Shown here in pieces: positions 34,938-46,500 of a stretch of DNA of 64,000 nucleotides. Made by a program: the position numbers and the translations under genes. The DNA is from Diospyros lotus (lineage: Eukaryota; Streptophyta; Magnoliopsida; Ericales; Ebenaceae): positions 21,288,433 to 21,352,432 of the forward strand of contig NC_068347.1 in the NCBI RefSeq assembly GCF_014633365.1. Reading direction: 5' to 3'. Under the pieces are notes generated by a model. That model had not been told where the DNA came from. It saw only the letters and a program-made list of their open reading frames with translations, and did no database searches. How positions within the stretch are numbered: position 1 is the stretch's first letter; each line of letters begins with the position of its first letter.

Positions 34938-35376
34938 GGAGGATTGCAGTCCAATAGTAGGAAAAATAAAATATGGGTGGGTTTGTTTGTGTTCAAGGAA
35001 AAGAAAGAAAAAAGGCAATATGCACTAGAAATTGGGTAAATTTGTAATTATAAAGATAAAGAAGAAGAAAAAATAAAAAATTTACTTGCATGCATTTTTT
35101 GACATATGATGACAAACAACTGTTGAAAATTTGTGGGAGACAAATTTCACACAAGATGGTTGATAGCGGGGTGAAATACAATTTAAGGCAAGCTTAAATA
35201 TCATAATTTGTAATTTAAAGAAAATTTGAGAATAAAATTGTAATTCTATTATTCATTCCATAGAATGGGTGGATTTTTCATCAATTTTTTAATGAAAAAT
35301 CATTGATCAATAGGAAGGAATGGCCATTCCCTAAAGAATGATTCATTCAATTCTCTTGACGTAATCAAATGCATTT

Positions 35377-35932
35377 TTAAGAAATCACATTTGTGATTGT
35401 CTCATAGTGAAAAAATTACAAATCAGAACAAAGTAAGAAAAAGGAAAAATAAGAGAAGATGATAAGAAAAAAGAAGATAAAAAGGAATAGGGATATTATA
35501 AATAGAATGAGAGCCATTTGTAAAAATATACTAAACAAATAACTAGGACTAGAAAATTTCAATTCTTTGTCTAGTCATTTGGATTACATTTTATCAAAAT
35601 TGTAATTGTAGAGTTTGATAGTAAACAAAATTCTATGGCCGTCCAAATTTGAAAAATTATTATTTTTTTAATTAGAGATTTATTTATTTAATAAAACTTA
35701 AAATTCAAAAAATTAAAAATATTTTTTTGCACTTGTGATAATCTTTTATATTTTTTAAACTAAATTCATATTTTTGTCTTTGTATTTTCACTTTTTTTTT
35801 TGGTGGTCGTTCGTACTTTTTGTTATTTTAATTACAGTTCTAAACCCAATTTTTGAGTTAATTTAATTTCTATACCTTGAATTTTTTTTAATGTGGCAAT
35901 ATGAACTTTTCGTTATTTCAATTACACATTTA
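35377..35932. other. AT-rich intergenic sequence
   Basis: No gene seen. Ends in the left TTA flank of the next element. Confidence 0.35.
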
Positions 35933-36876
35933 GGGTGTGTTTGATTGCAAGGGTGGAATTTGGGTGAAAAGAAAATGAATTCCAGGGAATTGAATTTCGG
36001 GAAAAATGAATTTCTAAAAATTAAAAGTTTAAACTGTTTAATTGGTATAATTTTCTACCTGAAAAATAATGTTATTTTCTATCTTTTGGTGTTTGATTGG
36101 TAATATTTTCTATAGAATTTGGTCATTTTTCTGGTATTTCGTGTTTGATAGGCATTATTTTTTATAGAAAATGACATATTTTCCATAAAATTCAATGGTG
36201 AAAATGTATTAAAAATATTGAATCGTGGGGACACACATATATATTCATACACAATCACACATGCACATATATACATATTCTCGCACACAGACATATATAT
36301 ATATATACATGCACACATACATACATATAATGAAAACAGAAAGCTGCCTCCCCACTCATCGCCGTTGCCTACCCGTTCACTCACTCACCTTCTTTCTCTC
36401 TCGTTCGCTTGTCCTCCCTATCGTTCGCACACAAATACACACATATATATATATATATATGCACACATACGTACATATATATATACACACCCTTTTTTCT
36501 AACTGTCTCCTCGTTTACTCACCTGTCGTCGTTGACCCACTTGCTCACTCGTCATCTCTTTTGCTATCTCTTTCTCTCTCGCTCACTCGTCTTCCCTCTT
36601 GTTCGCTCTTTATCCCTCTCTTGTTGCAGATCTATTTCCAAGAAAGTTGAAGAGGATGAAAACGAGAGCACAGTGGATTGCTGTTTCAATTGCTTGGAAA
36701 ATCGGAACTTCTTCCCCCAAAAAATTTGGTTTCCATGATTTGAAGGAAAAACTCATCACTTGACAAGAAATGAGAAAATAAGTTTCATGAAAAAATTTGA
36801 CTATCAAACACTACACAAATGAAAAATTAAGTGAAAAAAATGTGTTTTTCTTGAAAAAGTGACTATCAAATGTGCC
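35933..36876. mobile_element. 944 bp TTA-flanked non-autonomous element
   Basis: Ends GGGTGTGTTTGAT (left) and, reversed, GGCACATTTGAT (right) form short inverted repeats; TTA flanks both sides (35930-35932, 36877-36879). A 3 bp TTA/TAA duplication points to PIF/Harbinger (Tourist-like). The middle has AC/AT microsatellites followed by a CT-rich block, and this pair is duplicated in tandem (about 36225-36425 and 36427-36620). The open frames there are low-complexity artefacts. It lies about 400 bp upstream of the WD40 gene start. Confidence 0.7.
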
Positions 36877-37282
36877 TTAGATCTATATTTTCAAGTTAAA
36901 GTATAGAGTTAAATTGATTAGAAAATGTAAATTTAAGGATATAATTGAAATAATACAAAATTTAAATTATTACACAAAAAAATATGAAAACATAATGATT
37001 AAATTAACTTAAATCCACATATATAGTTGAAAGTCAAATTAATGAAAAGTTTTAATGATCACAAAAAAATAAAATAAAAATACATAGATAAAAATATAAC
37101 TTTGACCTTTTTTATATTTCAAATATAAAAATTTATTAAAATTCTAAAATTGAGAATAGAAATACAAATACAAAATTCGTGAGGGTCGTTGGCTGACACC
37201 CTGGGGTGTGCTAGGTTTAATCACACAGCTGAAAGTAATCAAACCATCGAGTAGACGAAGTTTGGTATCGCCGGAGCTCCAG

Positions 37283-37577
37283 ATGGATCTACTCTGCAAC
37301 GCCTACTCGAATGCTTCGGACGACGACGACGACGAAGCCCAACATGGGAAACCCGTCCCACCGCCTCCGTCGAAGCGACCCAGACCCGCGACAGAGTTTC
37401 CTCATTTCCATAGCGAAGGATCGCCCGTCCCCCGCCCGACCCTGGCCCCATATCCGCCAGCTGAGGCTCTGATTTCTGGCAGATACATTTCCAAGAGAGA
37501 GCGAGCACTCCTGGCTTCATGTCCTCCTACTTCAGTTCCCGACTCGAACCCTCTCGCTCCGGTCTCCACATCACCTG
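37283..37577 (+). CDS. WDR25: WDR25-like exon 1
   Basis: 295 bases, 98 codons plus one base. The donor is G|GTTTGT at 37578. The upstream 37140-37282 has no clear TATA box. GC content jumps here compared with the flanking repeats, as expected of a real 5' exon. Confidence 0.85.
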
Positions 37578-40500
37578 GTTTGTCACCTCTCTTTCCCTCA
37601 CCCCCTCCCTCTAACTCTCTCTCCGTGCATCGGTGGAGTCTCCATTTTGTTGCTGAGAAAACAATGAAAAATATATCAAGGGAGTTGAATCTTAGGCTTG
37701 TGAGTTGGCCTCCTAGACTAGGGTTCAAAAATTAGAGGCAGCTACTGTGGACTGGCGCTACTAGATTGACGGATTCTACTTTTTTCGTATAGTAAGTAAT
37801 TCTAAGCCAATGTGTGTTTTGGAAATTTAGCTGCATTTTCTGAAACAAATAGTTGGCAAGTTTAGCTGTATTTGATCAATTGTAGATAATGAATTCAACC
37901 TGCTCCAATTAGGGAGGAGAAGGCCTCTCTAATTGGTTCTTAGAGCTTAGGGATATCACAGTAAAGAGGCTCGGCTTTGATTTAAGACTAATGGCGAAAG
38001 GGCACAAAACTAGAAATGTGTTTTTTTAACCCCTTGGAAACTTGTATCCCCCAGTTAATGGTTTCATGATTTCACTGTAACACATGGTGAAAGTATGAAG
38101 GTTCCCCCAAGCAACACCATTAAGCGTGTGTATGAGAGGTAACCTTTTATGCTATTAATGACGTTGAGAAACTGATTCCGTCTGAAATTAAGTTTAAACC
38201 TTTTTCTTTCTTTTTTCTTTCGTTTGGGGGGGGGGGGGGGGGGGGGGGGGGGAGGGCTCAAAACTCCAGCCGATATGATTAAAAACTCCTACAAAATGAT
38301 ACATCTAGATTATTACCTTTCCATTAAGAAGGAGGATGTAAGAAATACGGGTGTAAGATAAAATAGGAAAAGGGGAAAGGGGAAGGGAAACACTAAGGTG
38401 GTGTTCTTTTTGTGTTTCAATTTTGAGTTTTGAGTTTTGAATTCATTTCTAATTTTGTGTTTTGAGTGTTTGTTTTGAAATTTTTGAAAATATGTTTTTT
38501 TTGTCATTTTGAAAAATCATTTCTCAAAATAGAAAATTGAAAACGTGTTTACTTTGAAATTTTTTAAAAGAAATATTTTATAATAATTTATTCAATAACA
38601 AAAAAATTCAAAATCTTAGAAATATCATACTTTAAACATTAAAATTTGATAACAAACTTTAAATATTTATTAATAAATTATAAATTACAAAATAACAGAA
38701 TATTTAATTTATCATAGGTATAATTCAAAATCTTAAAAATATCTTTAACAAAATTAATACAAAAAAATTACATTACATATTTAGTTTAATATTCAAATAA
38801 AAAAAAAAAAAATCAAATCGCAGAAAGGGAGGGTAGTTGCAGCAATTAGGAAGAAACCATTGGTGAAGGGAAGACGATGCTCGGTCGTTCGACGGTGGGC
38901 GGTGGCGGATGCTAGGGTTGTTCGGTGGTGGGCAATGTTGGGGAGTGGAAAACGAAACCAAAACAGAAGATAGTTGCAGCTTGCTAGGTCTCGTCTCATT
39001 CTGCCATTTTTTTCGTTCTTTCCAGAATCCACACTCTCTTCCCCTGCACCCGCCTATACATACATATAATCCCATCACAACTTCTACAAATTATAATACT
39101 CCACATAAACCATAAAAAATCGTTTCCAGATTGAGACTTCATCTCTTGGTTTGCGTTTCGCGTCTCGATTGATCGTCCGAGGTTAGTTTCTCCAGCTAAT
39201 TCTTTAGCTCCAATAGCTTTCGCTCTTCTCGATTTTAGGGTTTAAGAGATGGGGGCGATCGATGGCGGTGGTTGCGGTGGCGGAAGCGATTAACGATGGT
39301 GATGGTGATGGCGATCGACGGCCAGAAGATGAGAGATAGAGAGATGAGAGATCTGGGTGTGTGTAGTGAGAAGAGAGGGGAAAGGCGAGAAGAGATGAGA
39401 GGCGTGGGTATGTGCGTTGGCGGGAGGGCATTTTTCGTGTTTTGGTAATTTGGCTGTGTTTTCACTAAAAACACCCAAAACAACATTTGTTGTTTTGGGT
39501 TTCCTTTACAATTTTTTTTTTTTTTTTTCGAAAATACGTTTTTGAAAACAGAGAAGAGAACGCGTTTTTAGTGTTTTGAAAAACTGAAAACTCAAAACAG
39601 GTTGAAAACAGTAAAGAGAACAGGCCCTAAGATCCAAAGTTCTACGGACGAAAGTTCTCTTGTAAGTCATGCACCCAAGTCTTACATATATATGTCCCAT
39701 ATGGAACCAAAAATGAGAAAAATCGTGAAAGATGAACAAGTTATATTAAAACTTAAACATCCAAAACAAAATTAAAAATTCTAATAAGTTATTGGTTCCT
39801 TTTCCATAAAACTAGTGGTCACTTATTGGAAAAGAAAGGATGGATTATTTTCTTGTCATTATATTCACTGTGTTTCTTCAATTTGATACTTGAAATATTG
39901 TCATACTTGTCAAAATAAAAAAAATCTTATTCATTGAATTTAGTCAATTAGTTTTTCATGATATTAGACGTGGATAAGATAAAAATTGTACCTTTCATGA
40001 TGGAATCTGATAACATAGATTTTTTTTTTTTTTGAGCTTGGTATGACATTAATTGGGTATAATCTTCTTGTCAGTTGTAGGAGACATTTCAGATTCAAAT
40101 CTACCTCATGATATTTTATCTTCATTGAGGCATTCAAGGAGGGATTGTGCAAGGCTAGGTCAAATGTCTAAAAGGCTATCTATAGCTCTTAACGGTCACT
40201 CCAAGGCCGTCAATGTTGTACAGTGGTCAAGAAGTCATGGTGAGTGCCTATCTTGTTCAAAAATTGATAGTGACATTTGGCATTTCCTTTCATTTTTGTT
40301 ACCTTTTATTTCTTTATCTAGTTTACTACATATCTCTCGAGGTAACCAAGTGGTGAAATACTTATAACTAGGGTATGTTGCAAGGACTAAATCCATATTT
40401 AGTAATGTATGTCACGACAGTGTTGTGACAATTATTAGCTCTCCTAATTCAACAAGAATTAGAAGAGTGTGCTGGAACAAAGAAGAAGAACGGAGAGGGA

Positions 40501-43500
40501 AATGTAGAGAAGAGAAATAGAGGAAGAGAAGTAGGAGGGAGAGTATCTGAGTTTTTGATTGAATTTTCCGATACTGTTACAGAAGAAGGAACAAGCATAT
40601 ATAGCTTGTTCCATGGGTGTTGCCACAACAGATCACACCACCTCTAACCAACTAATTTGTCCTATTCTAGCACTTGGACACCTGGAAGAACTGCCTTAAC
40701 AAATTATCCAGCTAGAAAAGAAATACAAGCGAGGCAATAAAATACTTAGGCAATGCAAAATAGGTAGTATCCGAATCTAAACATGAAATTTAGCCACAAA
40801 ATTCAGATTTCTCCCCTGTCTCGTGACAATAACAGTGTGGGTAGGTATTCCCAAGTGTTCTCCTCGGACGATTTTCCTTGCCACCGAACCCTAACCTAAA
40901 TTGGGGGGGGGGGGGGGGGGGGGGGCTCCTTGATGGTAGACTACCCTTCTCTCCATTATAGCCTTATGTTCCTTAGGACATTCTTTTTCCTTAGGCAGGG
41001 CTGGTAGCTCATGGTTGACTCTCTCATTCCTAGTTGACTTTTTCAGCAAGGAAACGTGAAAGACTTGGTGGATCTTGGTCCCTTTAGGCAGCTGCAACCG
41101 ATAGGCTACCTTGCTTACCTGGGTTGTTATGGGGAATGGACCAAAGTATTTAGGGCTAAGCTTAGATACCTGCCCCTGGGTGATGGCCTTCAGGTGAGGA
41201 TACCTTAGTCTCAAATAAACTTTTTCCTCTACTTTAAATTCCCATTCACTCCTCCTCTTATTAGCGTTTTGCTTCATTCTACTTTGGGCAGTTGCCAACT
41301 CCTACTTCAACTGTTGCAGTATCTCCCTTCTTTGTTGTAGGTACTCCTCCATGGCTATGGTTTGACCTCCCGTGGTTGGTAAAGTAGGTGGTTTATACCC
41401 ATAGACAGCTTCAAATGGAGTCATCTTGGTAGAAGCATAGTGGTTGGAATTATACCACCACTATGCCATGGCCAGCCACCGATGCCAACTCATGGGTTGC
41501 CTCATACACATGCATCGTAGATAGGTTTCTAAGCTTTGGTTTGCCTTTTCGGTTTGCCCATCAAATTGACGGGGGTAGGCTGTTGATAGGCTGAGCTCGG
41601 TGCCCACATTCTTCATCAATTCTCTCCAAAAGTGACTTGTAGACACCTTATCTCTATCTGAAATAATGGTCTTGGGAACCCCATGTAAAGCCACCACCTG
41701 ATCCATGAACACCCTGGCCATTTCTTGGGCCGTGTACGGATGTGCCAAGCTTGCAAAGTGTGAAAATTTAATTAGCTAGTCCACTACCACCAGCACACCA
41801 TCCTTCCCTTCTGATCTTGATAGGCCTTTTATGAAGCCATGGGCACACTTAGCCATGGCTGTTTTGGGATCGGTAGGGGCTGCAACAATCCCAGGTAGGC
41901 TACATTTTCATGCTTGCACTTCTTACATATGTCGCACCCCAAAACATATTCCTTCACTGCACCCTTAAGTTGAGGCCAATGGAATAACTGTTTCACTCTC
42001 AAATAGGTATTTTGGATACTCGAGTACCCCCCAAAGGGGACTCATGCAAAGATTGCAAAATGTTCCTCTTCAGTTTAGCATTGTTTCCCACGACCACCTG
42101 GCCTTTATATCTCAACAACCCATCCTTCAGAACATACCCTTCAGCTTCACTGCCTCCCATAGCTAATTATTCCAAAATTCCCCTTATGTGTTCATCCCCC
42201 TCATAACTGTTCACCATTTCACTGCACCACTCTAGTATTACCATAGTAATGGCAGCTGCCTCCCCTTCTTTGTGACACCTTGACAGGGCATCTGTAGCCA
42301 AATTCTCCTTACCTTTCTTATATTGTATAGAATAGTCAAGCCTCCTTATCTTGGCCATACCTCTCTTTTGCAATTGAGTTTGCAGCTTCTGCTGCAACAA
42401 GAATTTAAAAGACTCATGATCAATCTTAATTACAAACCTGCCTATCTCCAGATAGTGCCTCCACTTCTCCATTGCCAAGAGAACAACCAAGAATTCCTTC
42501 TCATAGATACTTAGGTTTAGGTGCCTTGGACTTAGAGCTTGACTTAGGATAGTTATGGGTCTACCACTGTGCATCAACATAGCCCCAATCCCTACTCCGC
42601 AAGCATATGTTTCTAGCACAAATGGTTTGTTGAAGTTAGGCAGTCCCAGAATTGGGACTCTTCTCATTACCACCTTCAACTTATCAAAAGCCACCTTAGT
42701 CTCCTGTCTCCAATGGAAATTTCCTTTCTTCAACAATTCTGTGAGGGGCTTACTGCTGACTCCATAACCCCTCACAAACCTGCGGTAGTACCCTGTAAGT
42801 CCAAGGAATCTGTCGAAATCGAGACTATGATCTCTCAAGAATCACTCAAGAATCTCATCGAATTCAAACAATATTGAAGACTGAAAGTAGATAAAGAAAA
42901 ACAAAATTAAAAGTAGAGAAAATCAAACCAGATTGCAGCACACAAGATATACCCTGGTTCATGCCATTTACATGGCACTACATCCAGCAATCCAAGAAGC
43001 AATCAATCCACTAGAAACGAATAAGAAATCAGTACAAGAATACCCCTCTTTCACTCCACCTTGCCTCTCAAATACAATACTCTAATAAAGACAACAAGAA
43101 CTAGAATCGCACAGCTCTTACTCTTGCTTCTCACTGTATCCGAACACAAGGAATGAAAGATATGAATGTTTTGATGATCTTGGCTAACTTTCGCACCCTT
43201 CTATATATAGACTAGAGGGGCAGAACTACCAAAGGGAAAAATAACTAACTCATAAAAGTCAAATCTACCCTTAATAAAACAATTAGTTACATTTATGTCC
43301 TATTAACTAACTGCTGCCAAATCATGTTTATTTCTTCCTGATTTCTTCATTAAATCTAGCATTCAATTACTTTAAGCAAAATAGTAACAGAATCCTCTAA
43401 GGGCCCTTAAGGTAGTGGGTTTGGGCCAATTCAGCATGGCCTCTACCTTCTTTGGGTCAGTACTGACCCCCTCCTTTGAGATCAGGTGTCCCAAGTACTC

Positions 43501-46500
43501 CATTTGAGTTTGGGCAAATGCACACTTAGACCTTTTGATGTATAATTGATGGCATCTAAGGACTTCAAAGGTGGTTCTTAGGTGGGTAATGTGTTGGTCT
43601 AAGGTAGGGCTATAAACAAAGATATCATCAAAGAATACGAGTATGAATTTTCTTAGGTAAGGTTCAAATATTTGGTTTATTAAAGATTGGAAGGTAGTCG
43701 GGGCATTGGTGAGCCCAAATGGCATCATCAAGCATTCAAAATGGCCATGATGGGTTCGGAAGGTTGTTTTATGTATATCCTCGGGTTTCATTCTGATTTG
43801 GTGGTAGCTCAACCTTAAGTCAAGTTTTGAGAAAAATCTGGCTTGGTTTAGTTCATCCATTAGGTCTTCCACAAGGGGTATGGGAAATTTATCTTTGATG
43901 GTCGAGGCGTTTAGTTGGTGGTAATCCACACAAAAGTGCTAAGAACCATCTTTTTTCTTTACCAAAAGGACTAGTGAGGCAAAGGGGTTTTGGCTAGGTC
44001 TAATGAAGGATTGGTTCAACATTTCCTTTACCATTTTTTCAATTTTAGTCTTTAGGACAGGTGCATAATGGTATGATCTCATATTGATTGGTTCAACATT
44101 TGGTTTGAGGTTAATTGCATGGTCTAAGGTGCGGCTAGGAGGTAGGGTGTTTGGTTCCTCAAATAGGTCCCTAAATTCCATCAATAATCCATCAATAAGG
44201 GGCAACGTGCTTACCTGATCAGGACCCCTTGGTTGGCGGCTGACAGTGAGTTGCAACTCTCCATAATCTTCCCTCTCACGCTTCTCTTCTTCTTCTACAA
44301 TTGAGAACAACTGCGTGAGCTGACTCCACTTGCTCTATAAGAACCCTCCTTAGCCTTTGTCCTATGATCATTTTGCAAGTAGCAACCTCCTTCCCACTTG
44401 TAAGAGTCATCCTTCTACCCCCTTTTTCAAATGATACTTCCATCTGGTTGAAGTTGAAACTTATAGGACTCACTCATTTCATCCAATCTACCCCCAACAC
44501 CACATCGCATCCTCCTAGTTGAAGCAGCCTAAGATCTGCTTCGAACTTTTCCTCTTGCATTTCCCAAATGAATCCCAAGCAAGTCGAGTTACTTATTACC
44601 TGGTTTCCATTAGCAACAGTGACACTTAAAGGTGGTGTACCCGTAAGTGGACACTTGAGTCGCCTAACAGTGCTCTCATCTAGGAAGCTGTGAGTGCTTC
44701 TACTGTCAATAAGGATTAGCAGACTGCCCTCTTCCACCTTACCCTCTACTTTGATTATTTTGTTGTTGGTGATCCCCTTGAGTGCATTCAGGGATATCTC
44801 TCCATTGTCCTCTACTCCATCTTCATTGGTTCCTTCCACCTCCTCTCCTTCTTCGTCTTCTACTTCTTCTTCTCCCCTACCTTCTAATAATAGCAACTGA
44901 CATTTGCATTGGTGTCCCGAAGAGTATCTATCTCCACATCTATAACATGCTCCGGGTTGCCTCCTAGGCTCATTAGGTCTCCCACCAAAATTGGAACCAC
45001 CAAAATTCCTTCCCCCAGCATTACCTCTAACCAACTCCTTGTTGACCCCCTTGTTGTTCCCTCCTTGTTGCCAATTCCTTATGTGTACAGCCTTCTATTG
45101 CTGTACCTTTTGCTTCTTTAACAGTGCCTCCACCACCATCTCTTGCAACTTGCAACTTGGCACTCTCAGCTGCCTACTCAACCATTCTTGGCTTGATCAT
45201 CTTCACCATAGGCCTCAAATCTTCGCTTAGGCCACTGAGGAAGCTAGAAACAAAATATGCCTCCGTTAGGTGAGGATCATGACTACTCATCAATGATCTC
45301 AGTTCTTCAAACCTCCTTAAGTATGACCCCACGACACCCACCTGCCTTAGCCTGTTGAACTCTTAGATGGTATCCGACTTGCTCCTCTCTCCAAATCTCT
45401 CACACAACCTTTCAGAGAACTCTCTCCAGATATAGTTCTCCCTTGCTCAAGTCCACTCTTGAAACCATGCATCTACCCCATCATCAAAGTAGGCAGCAGC
45501 CAAAGCGATTCTTCTTTCCATTGGCACATTATACCACTCAAACAATCACTCACACTTTCTAACCCACCATCTAGGATTAGTCCCTTCAAACACGGGTATT
45601 TCCATCCAGCGCATGGGAAACCCCTTTGGTGGTGGAATAGCCCGGTCCTCACAACCTTCTCCTATCAACGTTTCAGTGTCATCACCCTGCTCAACATCAA
45701 TCTCATGGGCTTTGTTTTCTTGATTCACTCTTTCATTATGTAAAATGGGGTTGTTCCTATCTCTATGGGGAAAGTTGGGAGACATCCTTACTTGGTTCTG
45801 CTTGGTAAACATCAACATGAATTGTTGAAGTTGATTACCCATCTCCTCTTGATATCGTCTCTCATTCGATTAAGTCCCTCTTCCATCTTGCGATCAACTG
45901 TCATGATTGCATCATGGTTTTTCTAGTTTCTAATGTCCAGTCGGTCCACCCAATCCTGGAATTCACCCACAAGTCACAACTGAACTGAGTTGCTAGAGCT
46001 GAGACTCCATGTTCTTCATGTGAGTCCCTTCGGCCATCTCTTATGCCTCTAACACTCCTTGCTGGGATTGAGGCTCTGATACCAAATGTCACGGCAGTGC
46101 TGTGACGATCAGCTGCTCTCCTAATACAGCGAGAATCAAAAGAGTGTGCTGGAACAGAGAAGAATGGAGAGGGAAATGTAGAGAAGAGAAAGAGAGGAAG
46201 AGAAGTAGGAGGGAGAATATCTGAGTTTTTGATTGAATTTTCTGATACCACTATAGAAGAAGGAACAAGCATATATAGCTTGTTTTGTGGGTGTTGCCAC
46301 AGCAGATCACACCACCTCTAACCAACTAATTTGTCCTATTCTAGCACCTGGACACCTGGCAGAACTACCTTAACAAACTATCTAGCTGGAAAAGAAATAC
46401 GAGCAAGGGAATAAAATACTTAGGCAATGCTAAATAGGTAGTATCCGAATCTAAACATGAAATTTAGCTGCAAAATTCAGATTTCTCCTGTCTTGTGACA

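Larger units (their letters stand above)
17888..35376 (-). mobile_element. PIF/Harbinger transposon, inflated by nested insertions
   Basis: Two decayed minus-strand genes typical of PIF/Harbinger lie here: a DDE transposase (24488-25430) and a Myb/SANT-like protein (about 18884-19135 and 20266-21960). The ends are proposed from an inverted match: ACATTTGGTTGGATG at the left (about 17892) and, reversed, GCATTTGATTACGTC at the right (about 35376), each followed inside by GGAATG/CATTCC-rich sequence. A TTA duplication is present at the left only. Subtracting the nested insertions leaves about 5-6 kb, a normal size for an autonomous member. The two genes are well supported; that both proposed ends belong to one element is inference. 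Confidence 0.55.
40410..46500 (-). mobile_element. Ty3/gypsy chromovirus (Reina-like) in intron 2
   Basis: Minus-strand element: 5' LTR 46087-46500, primer binding site 46072-46084, gag and pol remnants downwards to 40927, 3' LTR 40410-40828. The LTRs are short (414 and 419 bp), begin and end with TGTCAC/GTGACA and contain a TATATA box near 40599. The short LTR, RT wording and SPKYFGPFPI..KIHQVFHVS..KK integrase tail suggest the Reina lineage of chromoviruses. No matching 5 bp duplication found (ATGTA versus GTATA). It holds a solo LTR at 42811-43389. It lies antisense to the host gene. Confidence 0.88.

Noticed and set aside
36218..36738. Open frames of up to 141 codons on both strands
   Set aside because: Low-complexity AC/AT and CT repeats inside a TTA-flanked element; compositional artefacts.
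37239..37728. Antisense open frames over exon 1
   Set aside because: Shadows of the GC-rich WDR25-like exon on the other strand.
44694..45230. Plus-strand open frames rich in Leu/Ser
   Set aside because: Antisense shadows of the acidic gag linker of the chromovirus.
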